The position numbers were made by a program, and so were the translations under genes. A stretch of 64,000 bases of DNA from Odontocerum albicorne. Lineage: Eukaryota > Arthropoda > Insecta > Trichoptera > Odontoceridae. The notes beneath the pieces were generated by a model. That model was not told the DNA's origin. It saw only the letters and a program-made list of their open reading frames with translations, and did not search any database. Below, in pieces: positions 1 through 10,745 of this stretch. The first letter of the stretch is position 1; each line of letters starts with the position of its first letter. The DNA lies in the NCBI GenBank assembly GCA_949825065.1, contig OX463849.1:6634001-6698000 (forward strand), given 5' to 3'.

Positions 1-166
1 CTTCACTATCTCTTCGCTCCCTTTCTCGCTTCCTTTCACTCGATTGTGTATAATATCGTCCGTCATGTGCGTTGCGGCGAGAATCTCGCGGGCCGCACCA
101 AGATGTCTCGCGGGCCGCATGCGGCCCGCGGGCCGCAGGTTGCCGACCCATGCCGTAAGGGAAGGG
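1..166. mobile_element. GC-rich hAT-like transposon end abutting a TTAA-type terminus
   Basis: This strip is much richer in CpG than its surroundings. It is built on repeated GCGGGCCGC blocks and ends in GCAGGTTGCCGACCC (about 135-149). Read on the minus strand that gives GGGTCGGCAACCTGC, the typical opening of many animal hAT elements. Immediately after it, CCGTAAGGGAAGGG runs into TTAA (167-170), which matches the 3' terminus of the TTAA MITE copy ending at 42965. The simplest reading is a hAT end lying in or against a TTAA-element end. The other end of both elements lies outside the window. The hAT assignment rests only on the terminal motif. Confidence 0.4.
110..129. repeat. Perfect 20-bp GC palindrome
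   Basis: The sequence GCGGGCCGCATGCGGCCCGC is identical to its own reverse complement. It lies inside the GC-rich hAT-like end and could form a small cruciform. It is probably subterminal transposon structure. Confidence 0.8.
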
Positions 167-170
167 TTAA

Positions 171-640
171 TGTCACCCCACAAATCTTTCTTGTTGCATG
201 CATTTGTAGAGAATTTCTTCAGCTCCATTCAGGCTTTTCCAAGTCCACGTTTAACTTCTCTACTTTTAAGATGGTACTAAACTACTGTTGTAATCTATTT
301 TCCTACAGATTTTGAGACTTTCTGGTTCGAGTTAATATGTCTTATTGACATATTGACTTTTTTTCGTATCGCAACATGTCATATATTAGATATCTCTTGT
401 ATCTTGTAAACCTTCCATTATCTGAGAAAATACAATCTAAATATCAAAATGTCTTAACCTACTCTATTACCTCTTTTGCCCAAAGGCAATATGCTTATTT
501 GGCTCCCATTACATACAATGGCGTGCCAACTTCAATAAAGGTAAAGGTAGAAAAACCATTTAGACAGTCGATCGGAGCGTGGTTGTTATTGCGACAGGAT
601 TTTTAGTACTTGGGCTTTCAGGATGAATGACGAGTGGAAA
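171..640. other. AT-rich stretch, nothing recognised
   Basis: A 76-codon open frame (376-606) has no recognisable motif and no sign of selection that I can see. Its 3' end runs up to a dispersed repeat. Confidence 0.5.
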
Positions 641-1109
641 GGATTTATGTGAGCTCGTGAGTGTTGGTCTCTTCTTGTGGTTTTAATTTTGGTTGTTTTT
701 GTATTTTTGTTTCTGTGTATTTTTGTTTTTTTTTTTTGTTTTGAATTTGTTTTAATTTTTATTCTTATGATTGTGTGCGGTATATTGTGGGATGAATGTT
801 TTTGGTCTTTCTGGAGTGATAATGTGTCAGGAGTTGAGTTTCGCAAGATGTTTCCAGTTGTAGTTGAGTGTCACTGTTTGTCAGGTTGATGAGAGCGTGC
901 AACGGTTTTTTTTTTGTGTAATCGAAAATCGGAAAGAAGTATCGATTAATTTTTTTATGCTAAATATCCTCAGTGAGATACAAGCAAAAGCCTAGTTTAC
1001 TGGGGATACGACAAATGAAAGGCAACAAACCCAGATCCATTAAAATTATATGTCCAAATCAAATTACCTGTTGTTTTTTTTCTCAAATTGTGTTTATTTC
1101 TTGTCATGT

Positions 1110-1147
<38 letters not shown>
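641..1147 (+). repeat. Dispersed repeat with (TAA)n tail, copy 1
   Basis: About 460 bp, from GGATTTATGTGAGCTCGTGA to a (TAA)n tract at 1111-1147, recurs at 29527-29993 with high similarity and the same kind of tail. A shared 3' (TAA)n tail is typical of some non-LTR retroelements (I/CR1-like LINEs and their SINEs). The body is very T-rich and no coding domain is visible, so this may be a LINE 3' UTR or a SINE-like element. Short open frames on both strands here come from composition. Confidence 0.65.
1111..1147. repeat. (TAA)n microsatellite
   Basis: About a dozen uninterrupted AAT/TAA triplets at the 3' end of the dispersed repeat. Probably the retroelement's tail, since expanded or retained. 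Confidence 0.9.
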
Positions 1148-2700
1148 TGTATTGCTTGCCCAAATATCGCATTTACTTTTCCTTTTATACTTTTCTATTA
1201 TCATGACTGAATTTTGAAACATTCATTGTCAGATCTTTTTCTAAAATATTTTAAACAATTTACTCTGTAATTTATATTCAATCTTCGCTAAAACTGCCAC
1301 GTTACTGCATTCCCATACATTCACATTTTTTTGTAAATTATAATTAACTCATTCCCATTCACATTCTTTTAAATTATAATCAACGCATTTCCCATACAGT
1401 CACATTCTTACAAATTATAATCAACGCATTTTTTATACATTCACATACTGGTACATTCACATTATTTGCGGCAAACGTCGAAAACAATATCAAACTTTCT
1501 TTCGACTTTGCCACATTCGATTTTCAATTTTAAAAAATACGCCGGACATGTTGAAAGCTACAAATAACTGGAAAAAAAAAATTACGCAAGTTTTTTTACA
1601 TTGCTAATTGACTTTTTCTTATTGGAATTTGAACCCCTCACTTCAAATTTTTACGTGCTTATAGAATTTCAAATTATACAATGCTAAATAACCCAAACAT
1701 TTAAATATGAACGTCAAATTGGCGATGTTTGAAGCTAATGTAGTAAATTATATTGATATTAGATATCAAAAGAAAAATATGAGTTTTTGGTGAAATTTCA
1801 TATTTTTATTATAATATTTTTCTCAACGCACATTCCAAGACAAAAGACAGTCTTGATTGATATTCAAACAAGATGGCTAAGTTATATAACTTTCTGAATG
1901 TTACAGTTCATTTAAATTTCAAAGCTAAGTGATTCTTTCATTCTCTCGTCTTTGAGAGCTTTCAATTGGCCAATGTTTAATTTTCTTCCCATTGCGTCAA
2001 TGAAACTTTCCAATTTGCATCGGAAACTGCAATGGACGCTTTTCAAAGCTTGCAATTAACTGTGACTCACATAAAGTATGGTGTATTTTGCACCGCATTT
2101 AAAAGCTTTTAGAAACCATTAAAAATACACGGAGAGCTAAGTACCTTGGATCCATTAAATGGACATTTCTTAGCAACTTTATGTCGGGTATCGTTTTATC
2201 AAGGAGCTCTTAAACGTTTTACAATCTTGCACTAAAATGAAGCTATTTGGACAAAAACAATATGAAAGCTAGAACAATGATTAATGTCTTTGTTGGATCT
2301 AAGTTAAGTACTTTGTATAAAGCAAAAACAGAAAAAATTAGTTCAATCTAAAATAAATTCAAGAAAACCCAACAACAGAAAAACCTTTTCAAACATATTG
2401 ATGTAGTGTGGCTAAATTTTATACTCGAAATAAAAAAGCTTACTCTAGGAATATTTCAGCGTAAAAACCATACATTTTCTATCGATGATGACAAATTCTT
2501 ACATATCAGTAGTAACGGAAATAAATAGGATAGTTTAGAGGCCCTATAAATTTCTAAGTCAGTGCATCGAGGTGAACATATGGCAAACACATATATGATA
2601 TATCAAGAATCTCTCCGCTGCTCGCAGGGGTCATCTCATGCCTCCCTCAGCCCCAGTCCCCAGCCCGAATGTTTACCGTTAGAAGCGCATATCTCGGTAC
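1148..2700. other. AT-rich non-coding stretch with a short degenerate repeat
   Basis: The only structure seen is at about 1285-1460, where a CATTCACATTCTT...AAATTATAATCAACGCAT phrase is repeated three times at about 50-bp spacing. Around 2406-2450 lies a stray relative of the 21-bp monomer that forms the array at 2856 (TATACTCGAAATAAA). A local GC-richer patch at 2610-2720 has no recognised function. Confidence 0.5.
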
Positions 2701-2714
2701 CAGTTCGAACAGAA

Positions 2715-2855
2715 TTCAATGCTCCCTGATAATGAGGTGAAAGCCTTGAAACCGGTAGGGTTATAAATAAGTGGAATAAACAGTGTTTGATAAAACAAAT
2801 TACCATGTCTTTAAACCTCCGGAACGTTAATGCCTTAAGTATAAATAATATATTT
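2715..2855 (+). mobile_element. Retroelement-like 3' tail with CTGATGA...GAAACCGGT motif, copy 1
   Basis: Contains GAGGTGAAAGCCTTGAAACC followed by GGTAGGGTTATA, then GTGGAATAAACAGTGTTTGA and a tail ending near TATAAATAAT. The same block occurs at 21842 (minus), 38030 (minus), 40190 and 54268. Family not identified with certainty. The GAAACCGGT core followed by AATAAA resembles Penelope-like element tails. The block runs straight into the 84-bp array. Confidence 0.45.
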
Positions 2856-3471
2856 GAAATTAATAATTGTATACTCGAAATAAACAAGTTTATACTCGGA
2901 ATAAATAATTGCATACTAAGGACAAATAATTTTACAATTGAAATTTTTTTTATACTCGAAATAAACAAGTTTACACTCGGAATAAGCAATTGCATACCAA
3001 GGACATATGATTTAACAGTTGAAACAAATAATTTTATACTCAAAATAAACAAGTTTACACTCGGAATAAATAATTGCGTACTAAGGACAAATAATTTTAC
3101 AATTGAAACAATTAATTTTATACTCAAAATAAACCAGTTTACACCCGGAATAAATAATTGCATACTAAGGACAAATAATTTTACAATTGAAATACATTTT
3201 TTTATACTCGAAATAAACAAGTCTACACTCGGAATAAATAATTGAATACTAAGGACAAATAATTTAACAGTTGAAACAAATAATGTTATACTCAAAATAA
3301 ACAAGTTTACATTCGGAATAAATAATTGCGTACTAAGGATAAATAATTTTACAATTCAAATATTTTTTTTTATACTCGAAATAAATAAGTTTACACTCGG
3401 AATAAATAAATTCATACTTAGGACAAATTATTTTACAGTTGAAATAAATAATTTTATACTCGAAATAATTA
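2856..3471. repeat. Higher-order tandem array: four 21-bp monomers per 84-bp unit
   Basis: The 84-bp unit consists of four related 21-mers: GAAATAAATAATTTTATACT(C), GAAATAAACAAGTTTACACT(C), GGAATAAATAATTGCATACT(A) and AGGACAAATAATTTTACAAT(T). TATACTC recurs at about 2951, 3035, 3119, 3203, 3287, 3371 and 3455, a regular 84-bp step with small indels. About seven higher-order units are present. Because 84 is a multiple of 3, long frames stay open on both strands (152 and 222 codons). These are not credible genes. Confidence 0.92.
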
Positions 3472-4361
3472 TGCTAGTCAAATCATATTGAATTATCAAA
3501 AATATGGTTCGTATTTAAAAAAATAATGCGTGTAGTTTTAAATGTTTACGATAATTGTGAGTTTTGCTATAATGTTTATTGTACTACACTTACATTGAAA
3601 ACATTGCAACCTTGCGTGTCTATTAACATAATCTTCCAACCAACCTGAAAGATTATGTTCCGTCTCTAATGATTCTTACAAATTGAATGTGTCGTTCTAT
3701 GCAATCAAATACTCCTAAGTGAAAGCTATTTTTTATATTTGTAACAATATAATGATATTTGGACAATCATCCGAATTGCCACCCCTTATTTTTTCATTAT
3801 CCAATCAAAAAATTCCTTCGTGTGCCTTCTGCAAGAACCAGGTAGAATTCGTTTGTATTTTAAAAGAAATAATATTTCCCGTTTTAAGGTACCCTTTAGG
3901 TCCTACCCCATTATTCACGAACCAATTACATCATCATATTGGAAACATTTCATTATACGTCGGTAATACATAAAAATATAGATACACTTTTAGACAGTGA
4001 ATAGTTTTGGAGATTTCTGGTCATTTTCAGAAATTGCAACATAAAACCCTCTGCTTAAGGTAGTATTTCTATAGAAATCCATCCTGTATTGGTGTATTGT
4101 GTACAAACTGTTGCACTTCAACAAACACACGGCCTTGACTGATGAACCCCAAAGTTCCGATGGCAAGTCGGTTAAACACGGCAATTGGTAGGTTTAACCT
4201 GCACTGTAAGTCAGACTTTCTACATAACGCTATTTTGGCATTACTTTACATTTACTTTATTTTTAACCATTCTATATATAATTCTGTCTTTAAAATTGTT
4301 GAATATCATTGAAAATTTTACTTAAAACATCCAACCCCGACAAGTGTCTTATCGACTAGCC
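3472..4361. other. AT-rich stretch, nothing recognised
   Basis: Open frames of 84 codons (3719-3973) and 64 codons (3990-4184, minus) show no recognisable domain. No repeats that recur elsewhere in the window were noticed. Confidence 0.5.
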
Positions 4362-4872
4362 AAGAGTTCTCAAATTTTTTTCAGCCTTAGATCCCTTTAC
4401 CAAAAACTTTCAAAACCGTCGACCCCCTAGTTATTTACTTTACTTACTCAAATTAATAAGTTTGTACAGTAGGTACTCGATATTAAATATTTCGCTAAAT
4501 ATCAAACTTTTCATTTGAATTACTTTGTAATTAAGGATTGAAAAAGATAAAAGGACAACGGATTATGGCATTAACTTGTACAACATTGAATATTGAAATC
4601 TGCGCTGACGAAAATTAAAGCAAAAACATACGAGCTTTTTTTTTTATTTTTGACATTTATGAAATAAATATGTTGATTCAAAATAAGTACAAATATTCCT
4701 AATTAGGTACTTATTGGAATCATAGATATTTTGAAGTAACAAACAAAAAGCAGTGGTAAGAGGTCTATTTTTGCTGTTGTCGACCCCCAATTTTTTTTTA
4801 TTGAAACTATCGACTCCTAGAAAAATCAAATCGACCCCAGGGGGTCGATATCGACCACTTTGGGAACTCTTT
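4362..4872. mobile_element. Non-autonomous hAT-like element
   Basis: The left end AAGAGTTCTCAAA and the right end (read inward on minus) AAGAGTTCCCAAAG are inverted. The candidate 8-bp target duplications are GACTAGCC (4354-4361) and GACTAAAC (4873-4880), agreeing at 6 of 8 positions. The right subterminal region is rich in TCGACCCC motifs. TIR form and 8-bp duplication fit the hAT superfamily. At about 511 bp it is far too short for a transposase, and none is visible. Confidence 0.55.
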
Positions 4873-5159
4873 GACTAAACCATGGAGCTGTCACATTATA
4901 TAATATCTTAGTTAAATATTCATTCTTTATTATCGAAATTTGGAAAATACTATGGCGTTTGGCTATAAAATACAAATAGAATATTTGTAAAAGCGTTAAA
5001 TCCATTTTTATTTTTCCACGAAAGTTTTATAATAATTCAAAGACATTGAATAAGGTATACTAAAAACAGTTGATCAAATATATAATCATTGTTAAAGAAC
5101 AACTTTTTTTTCAATTGATGTGATTATTTATTGATACATGTATGATAAGCTGGCATAGA

Positions 5160-5370
5160 AGGTGTACGGCTTCAGGAAGTCTTTTTTGGGAGGTCTTATC
5201 AAAATTTATGATTATATATGGAACAACACGTTTAAACAATACTCCACCTAAAACCGAATGTGTTACTGAAACGTGTTGGACAATCCACAAAGGTTTCTTT
5301 GTATTGTAAATTATCCGACATATTTCTGTTGTTTACTTATCAAATAAGTTTTTGTGTTGTGAGATATAAC
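5160..5370 (+). repeat. Dispersed repeat R1, copy 1
   Basis: Shares a series of landmarks with 23090-23285 and 31262-31470: TATCAAAATTTATGAT, ACCTAAA-CCGAATGTGTTACTG, and a TTTCT-TTTACTTATCAAATA end. The copies are old and divergent. Family unknown; it could be a LINE 3' UTR. Confidence 0.5.
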
Positions 5371-5390
5371 AAAAAAATTATTTTTTAAGG

Positions 5391-5480
5391 ATGACCTCTA
5401 TGGCCCAGTTGTTAAGATGATTGCCTCCCATCAAGGGATTTCGGACTTAATTCGCGATGATATCCAAAAAATAATAAAAT
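5391..5480 (+). mobile_element. Degenerate tRNA-derived SINE
   Basis: Begins ATGACCTCTATGGCCCAGTT, matching the head of the better copies at 34721 and 63255 (GACCTCCRTGGCC). Box A is recognisable and box B is badly eroded. No tail survives. Confidence 0.5.
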
Positions 5481-5906
5481 AAACGGTAAATTAGTCATGT
5501 AGAATAATTTATCAGGTAACAATGCTTGCACACTTCGAATACATGTTTAAATTAAGTATTACCAACACAAATACCTAGTCTAGGACTTTTGAAACCGAAG
5601 ACTCGATTACGACGGCTGAAGACAATATTTTTTCTCAGCCCTGCTATTCAAAACATCCGAATCACCAATTAGGGCACAATACGAAATATGAAAATGATAA
5701 ATAATCATAATTATCATAAGTCTTAGGATGTAAGTCTTGGGATATGGTAAATAATTATATTTATCACAAGTCTTAGGATAGGGTTTTGAATTTGTTTTAA
5801 AGAAGGAAACTTCTAATAAAAATGTTCTTCTTTCACATTTCATAAAACGCAGTTCAAAATTATTGTAAAGTTATTGTTCTTCCAATTTACCCAAAATAAT
5901 TAAGAA

Positions 5907-6275
5907 ACTTAGATGCTGTAAGTTTATCAGACGTATGCGTCACCTAAACTTAGATGCTGTAAGTTTATCGGACGTATGCGTCACCTAAACTTAGATACTG
6001 TAAGTGTATCGGACGTATGCGTCACCTAAACTTAGATGCTGTAAGTTTATCGGACGTATGCGTCACCTAAACTTAGATGCTGTAAGTGTATCGGACGTAC
6101 ACGTCACCTAAACGTAGATGCTGTAAGTTTATCGGACGTATGCGTCACCTAAACTTATATGTTGTAAGTGTATCGGACGTATGCGTCACCCAAACTTAGA
6201 TGCTGTAAGTTTATCGGACGTTTGCGTCACCTAAACTTAGATACTGTAAGTGTATCGGACGTATGCGTCACCTAA
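5907..6275 (+). repeat. 41-bp tandem array, 9 units
   Basis: Units start with ACTTAGATGCTGTAAGT and contain TATCGGACGTATGCGTCACC. Successive starts are 5907, 5948, 5989 and so on, at an exact 41-bp step. The 28-nt part from TGTAAG to CACC also occurs once at 57123, at the start of a related LTR. The array is therefore probably an iterated LTR 5' end rather than an independent satellite. Confidence 0.9.
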
Positions 6276-6790
6276 AACATATAATGTAATTGTTTTATTG
6301 TTTGTTTATATTTGTATAATATTGATATTTTTTATATGTAAATTCTTTGATGTTATTTATTATGTTTTTACGTAATAATTTTATGTTTGTTAGGGTCCGC
6401 GCTGTGTTGCGACCGTAACTGAAATATACCTTATGCGAGGCCATCGTGAGACAGTATCGAAAGTCTGCCGGCCTCTGCATGCGTAAAACTTACGAAAAAT
6501 GTGACATTTCGCGAGTTATGACGGCATGCACCGGCGAAAACAGGCACTACTTGCAATGAGCGGTTTTCCGCACATAAGGAGCGCCAAACGTAAAAAATAC
6601 TTTATTAGTTCACTCTGTCTACTGCTTTTTATTTGTGACCATCTACCTGCCAAAAAGGAATCTCTTCTACTTTTCACCGATCTGCGACTTTTCAACGTGA
6701 GCTGAATTCTCCGAGCATTGCGCAGCAGCCATACACCTATTGCTACAGTTCTTTGTACCGGTGCCGTACAGTAAGATTAACATTGTATTT
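6276..6790 (+). mobile_element. Solo LTR-like element, family LTR-2, copy 1
   Basis: Follows the 41-bp array directly. It shares ordered blocks with 57123-58205 and, inverted, with 23390-23870: GGGTCCGCGC...GCGACCG, ATTTCGCGAGTT, GCACATAAGGAGCGC, ACCTGC-AAAAGGAATCTCTT, TCTCCGAGCATTGCGCAGCA and a terminal CCGTACAGTAA. No coding sequence lies next to it, so a solo LTR is the best fit. The superfamily (Gypsy or BEL/Pao) cannot be decided from this. Confidence 0.55.
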
Positions 6791-6799
6791 GTCACATGA

Positions 6800-7455
6800 A
6801 ATATGCCTACATAACCTTTTTTATATTGGTTGAGAATCATTCACAAGTGATAAATTAATTTGCATATGCTTATCATCAAAACCGTCATCTTGATTCCACT
6901 GTGATCATGACATTATCTTATATAAAAAAAATTCAATCAAAATCAGTAAAGTGGGATAACATTGTGTTCTGAAACAGTGATTTATTGTACATGATACCTT
7001 TTCATTATTTGTCATAAACCTCGAAATAAAATTTTCACTTGAATTCTGTGGTCATAATAAACGTCACTCCCTTTATTTTTGCCAGTTAATTATAACAAAG
7101 ACAAAGAAAAAGAGAAATGGGAGTACCAAATTTGCAAAAGTAACGCCGTGTCGCCGAAGTAAAATTTACATTTATGTCTGACATAAATAAGATTTGTCCC
7201 CGGGTAAATCTGACAATTTAAGCGTAACAGTGTAGAAAAGTTAATGCCGTATTTACGAACTCTTACATTTTATGAATGTAACAAATAACCACGCCATATA
7301 TCGCCAGATCAATGGAGGAACGTAAATGCTGGATACAGAAGGTGATCTAATATTTCTTCGCAGAAAAAAATAATGGCGAATAACTACCTCGAATTTCACG
7401 GAAACTGAATTTAAATTATAAGTCGTATATATTGAAGAGTCAATACGTATCATCA
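6800..7455. other. AT-rich stretch, nothing recognised
   Basis: No repeat shared with the rest of the window and no convincing coding frame. Confidence 0.45.
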
Positions 7456-7459
7456 GGTC

Positions 7460-8160
7460 ATTCTTTCTTGAGGAAATCAGAAAGGAGCGTCAAACTTTTC
7501 TTCGTCTCCCCCACATTCATAAATCTCCTCATACAGCACTTCTGTTTCTCTTAATTCTTAACTTTGCTTCTTTCGAAATTCCATTAACTTACTTCAACCA
7601 CATTTTTCACAGTGGTTTTCCCCATTTAACATATGCTTGCATTATACGTGGTTATATTTTATAACAGTCTTTCATCACCCTTCTATTCGACATATCCAAA
7701 CCACCTCAGCGTGATCATATTCACCCTACATACACCCTTATTAGGTTTAACCTCACAGTCATCTTTAATAATTCAATTTCTTATTATTTTTTATACATCG
7801 ACACACCATATATTGTTTTTAATGTAAGCATTTTCTCTGCATTTACTCAGCTTCTTTCATTAATTTTCCACGTCAACGTTTCACTCGCATACACATGTAT
7901 CAATGTTAATACTAAAACGCTGTTGATAAGTTTAACAGATCACGAAATCACATGGTTTGAAAATATATATTTTAGTATCCCGTTGATTTTTTCTTCTTTT
8001 ACAACTCGCTGTTAAATATCTCGTTTCCTCTTTCCGTCATCAAAGAACATTCTACCTAAAAGCGAAATTATTTAACTCTTCCTAATGTTTCGTTAACATT
8101 AGGAAGAGTTAAATAATGTGCACACAAATATTGCATTAACGTTTCCATTCCCCCTTTTCA
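7460..8160 (-). pseudogene. Decayed LINE relic (LINE-alpha), minus strand
   Basis: Reading the minus strand gives scattered but recognisable C-terminal phrases of a non-LTR retrotransposon: YASETLTWK (from about 7900) and ITLRWFGYVE (from about 7715). These match the same protein seen in other copies at 41470 and 43600. Many stops and shifts. A perfect hairpin lies near its 5' end at 8067-8117. Confidence 0.45.
8067..8117. repeat. Perfect 23-bp inverted repeat, 5-nt loop
   Basis: Left arm 8067-8089 (ATTATTTAACTCTTCC...) and right arm 8095-8117 are exact reverse complements around the loop TCGTT. It lies in decayed LINE sequence and no other copy was noticed in the window. Confidence 0.9.
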
Positions 8161-8577
8161 ATTCACATAACTTTGGAATTTGCAACACTCGTTACCCAGT
8201 CTTTTCGTTTGCATTTCACGTATAATTCACTTATCATACACTGTAGTGGAACGGTTCCCATATCTGAGTGTTCTGGTTCGGAATTTGTATGCCTCATTTA
8301 TTTTTATTGTTTTTAAATCAATCGAGATTAATTTCAAGTGGTTTTCAATTATAAAGCGCAAGTTTAACTTTTATTTTTTCCATTTTTTTTTTCGGTTTTG
8401 TACATAAAAGTTGTTTATTTTGATTTCCTACTCAATTTTTTAATGTTTTTTTTTTTTTCAATATTATTGTTTAAATTATCAATAATCATACTGAAGGAAA
8501 CGACATTATTTCATTCGCAAAACTTTAAAATAATCAAAATGGTTCAGGTAGTCAAACATATTTCCTTTGAATAAATA

Positions 8578-9151
8578 ACTTGAAAACCGGAAATAAAAAG
8601 GACCTAAGTGCATTTTTTTAGATTATGAGATACATCGGTTTTTGTCAATATTTACATAATATAACGTTAAACTGAATTATTTTAAATGTATTTTCAAAAA
8701 ACACATATGTTTATATTTATTTGCACAAAAAGAAAATTATTGTTAAAGCTTTTAAACTCATCTATTGTAGAAAGTCTTATATTCCAAGTGTGATAACCTT
8801 AAATAGAGTATAAGTGCCGTGCTTAATCTTATTTAAAAGGAGCTATGTATATTGTATTTGTATTGTGTTTGCTTCGACACGTGTGACTCTTATGATACAA
8901 AACAAAAACAAGGGTTGTGAGTAAATACAACTGACAAAGACAGCGTGTGGCGCTTAAGCCCTATTTAAGAAATTGCCACAATGGCATATACAACCAATAC
9001 AAACTTTCTATTGATATACACTATTAAAAAATTATTTTGGGGACTTAGACCATGTTTTTAAACATTGACGTTGGCATAGAACGCATTTTTGGCATAAAAT
9101 CGATTTTGTTTTTTTTAGCACTTAGGTCCTTTTTTATTTCCGGTATTCACT
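8578..9151. mobile_element. TIR element (MITE-like), about 574 bp
   Basis: Inverted ends share CCGGAAATAAAA and AGGACCTAAGTGC (left about 8578-8611, right 9118-9151 inverted), with a possible TA duplication on each side (8576-8577 and 9152-9153). The interior is AT-rich without a transposase. TA flanks suggest the Tc1/mariner superfamily, but this is inference. Confidence 0.5.
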
Positions 9152-9212
9152 TATCAAATCTGGTTCCAGAAATAAGAGGTGTGTGCCTATTGAAAATAGA
9201 TTCCTATCTATA

Positions 9213-9285
9213 CATCCTTTGTGGTTTAGTAGTAAGATGCTTTACATCTACCCGAGGGTTCAGGATTCAATGTATAATATAACTA
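9213..9285 (+). mobile_element. Degenerate tRNA-like SINE head
   Basis: GTGGTTTAGTAGTAAGATGC resembles box A, and GGGTTCAGGATTCAA resembles a damaged box B at the right spacing. No tail was identified. Confidence 0.35.
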
Positions 9286-9289
9286 GAAG

Positions 9290-9968
9290 AAAAAGGGCTC
9301 TTGTTTAGTAAATTAGTTCGTCAATTGACAATTCAAATCCGCATCGCCAAATCGTATATTTTGAGGGGCACCATATGAACGAATGGATCTCAATAGCGCC
9401 AAAGTAATTATTATTAGAAAATAAAACAGTATATATCTTGTGATTTTTTTTTATTGTAATTATATTTGATTTTTACCGCCTTATTAGAAAAAATATTGAT
9501 GAGAAAATACCAGCGGAACATGAGTTGTTTAATTTAATTGTTTTCTTTTTGTGTTTTTTGTTTCTTTCTGGAACATCTCATTTTGAATTAATATTAGTTC
9601 TGTTTTTATTTTTCAGAAAATACACTGTATTGTTTATTGAATTGAAAGAAAATTTAAAATAGAAAACTTCCTGAATAACATTTAGTTATGCAAATTATAC
9701 ACAGAATTAACAAAAGTTCTTATTTTGCTGATTATAACAATTCAAAGACGCTGAAATATATTTTGATCTGAATCGAAACCACATATTAAAAGAAAAAACA
9801 ATGTAAGGTAACTTACAAAAGGACACAGACTATTTCTTAATTTTTTGAATCCTGAATTACAATATTTACTTTCCGTTGAATCATTGAATCAATCGAACTC
9901 TATTTCAAACCAGAATTTTTACTAACTATAAATCCAACTTAATTATTCTCTTACTTTACAGTTACCAA
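9290..9968. other. AT-rich stretch, nothing recognised
   Basis: No shared repeat and no coding signal seen. Confidence 0.45.
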
Positions 9969-9969
9969 C

Positions 9970-10575
9970 AAAGCATTGTTTGATAATATGTGCTAAGCAA
10001 ACAGTCACCGCGCCATCAAATGTGTGCATGCCAAATAACCAATTTACTTTAACTTTTAGAGAAAATAGATGTTTCATGGACATGTAAGCTGAACATTTAG
10101 TTACCGCTCCATTAAATGTATTCCTCCACAAAATAAATTAATTAAAGCCTTAGAAAAACACAGACAATGTTTCATAGACATATGTGCTGAGCAATCATTT
10201 ACCGTGGCATCAAATGTGAGCATGCCACAACACAAATTAATTGTAACCTTAAGAGAAAACACAAAGTGCTTCATAGACATGTGCGCCGAACAATCAGTTA
10301 CCACGGCATACAATGTGTAAATACCATAAAACAAATGAATTACAGCGCTAGAGATAACACATATAGCGATTCATGAACTTATTGACCAAGTAATCGGTTA
10401 CCGCAATATCAAACGTGTGCATGCCACAAAACAAATGAATTATAGCCTAAGAGAAAATACAGATAGCGTTTTATGAACATGTGCGCCGAGCAATCGGTTA
10501 CCGTGGCATCAAGTGTGTACATGCCACAAAACAAATTAATAATAGCCTTATAAAAACATAGCCAGTGCTTCATAA
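9970..10575. repeat. About 98-bp tandem array, 6 units
   Basis: The phrase RTTACCGYGGCATCAAATGTG recurs at about 10003, 10101, 10199, 10297, 10397 and 10498. Each is followed by GCATGCCACAA, a run like AGAGAAAACACA, and ATAGACATGTGCGCCGA. The step is 98-101 bp. Units are clearly diverged from each other. Minus-strand open frames at 9943-10131 and 10101-10334 are read-through of the array. Confidence 0.88.
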
Positions 10576-10745
10576 CAAATGGTAATACAGAAAATTATTG
10601 TGATAAAAATAACAAAGACGAAAATGCATATTGTGCTTTCGAGCCCACCTTAACGTATGTAAGCGAAACTTGAACTTGGCACTATTTGGATTAAAGTAAG
10701 ATTGATGCTTTGAAGATGCCTGCTTTCAAAAAATTGTCAATAATA

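Noticed and set aside
2636..3304. 222-codon minus frame (and 152-codon plus frame)
   Set aside because: Both are read-through of the 84-bp array, whose length is divisible by 3. No sign of a real protein.
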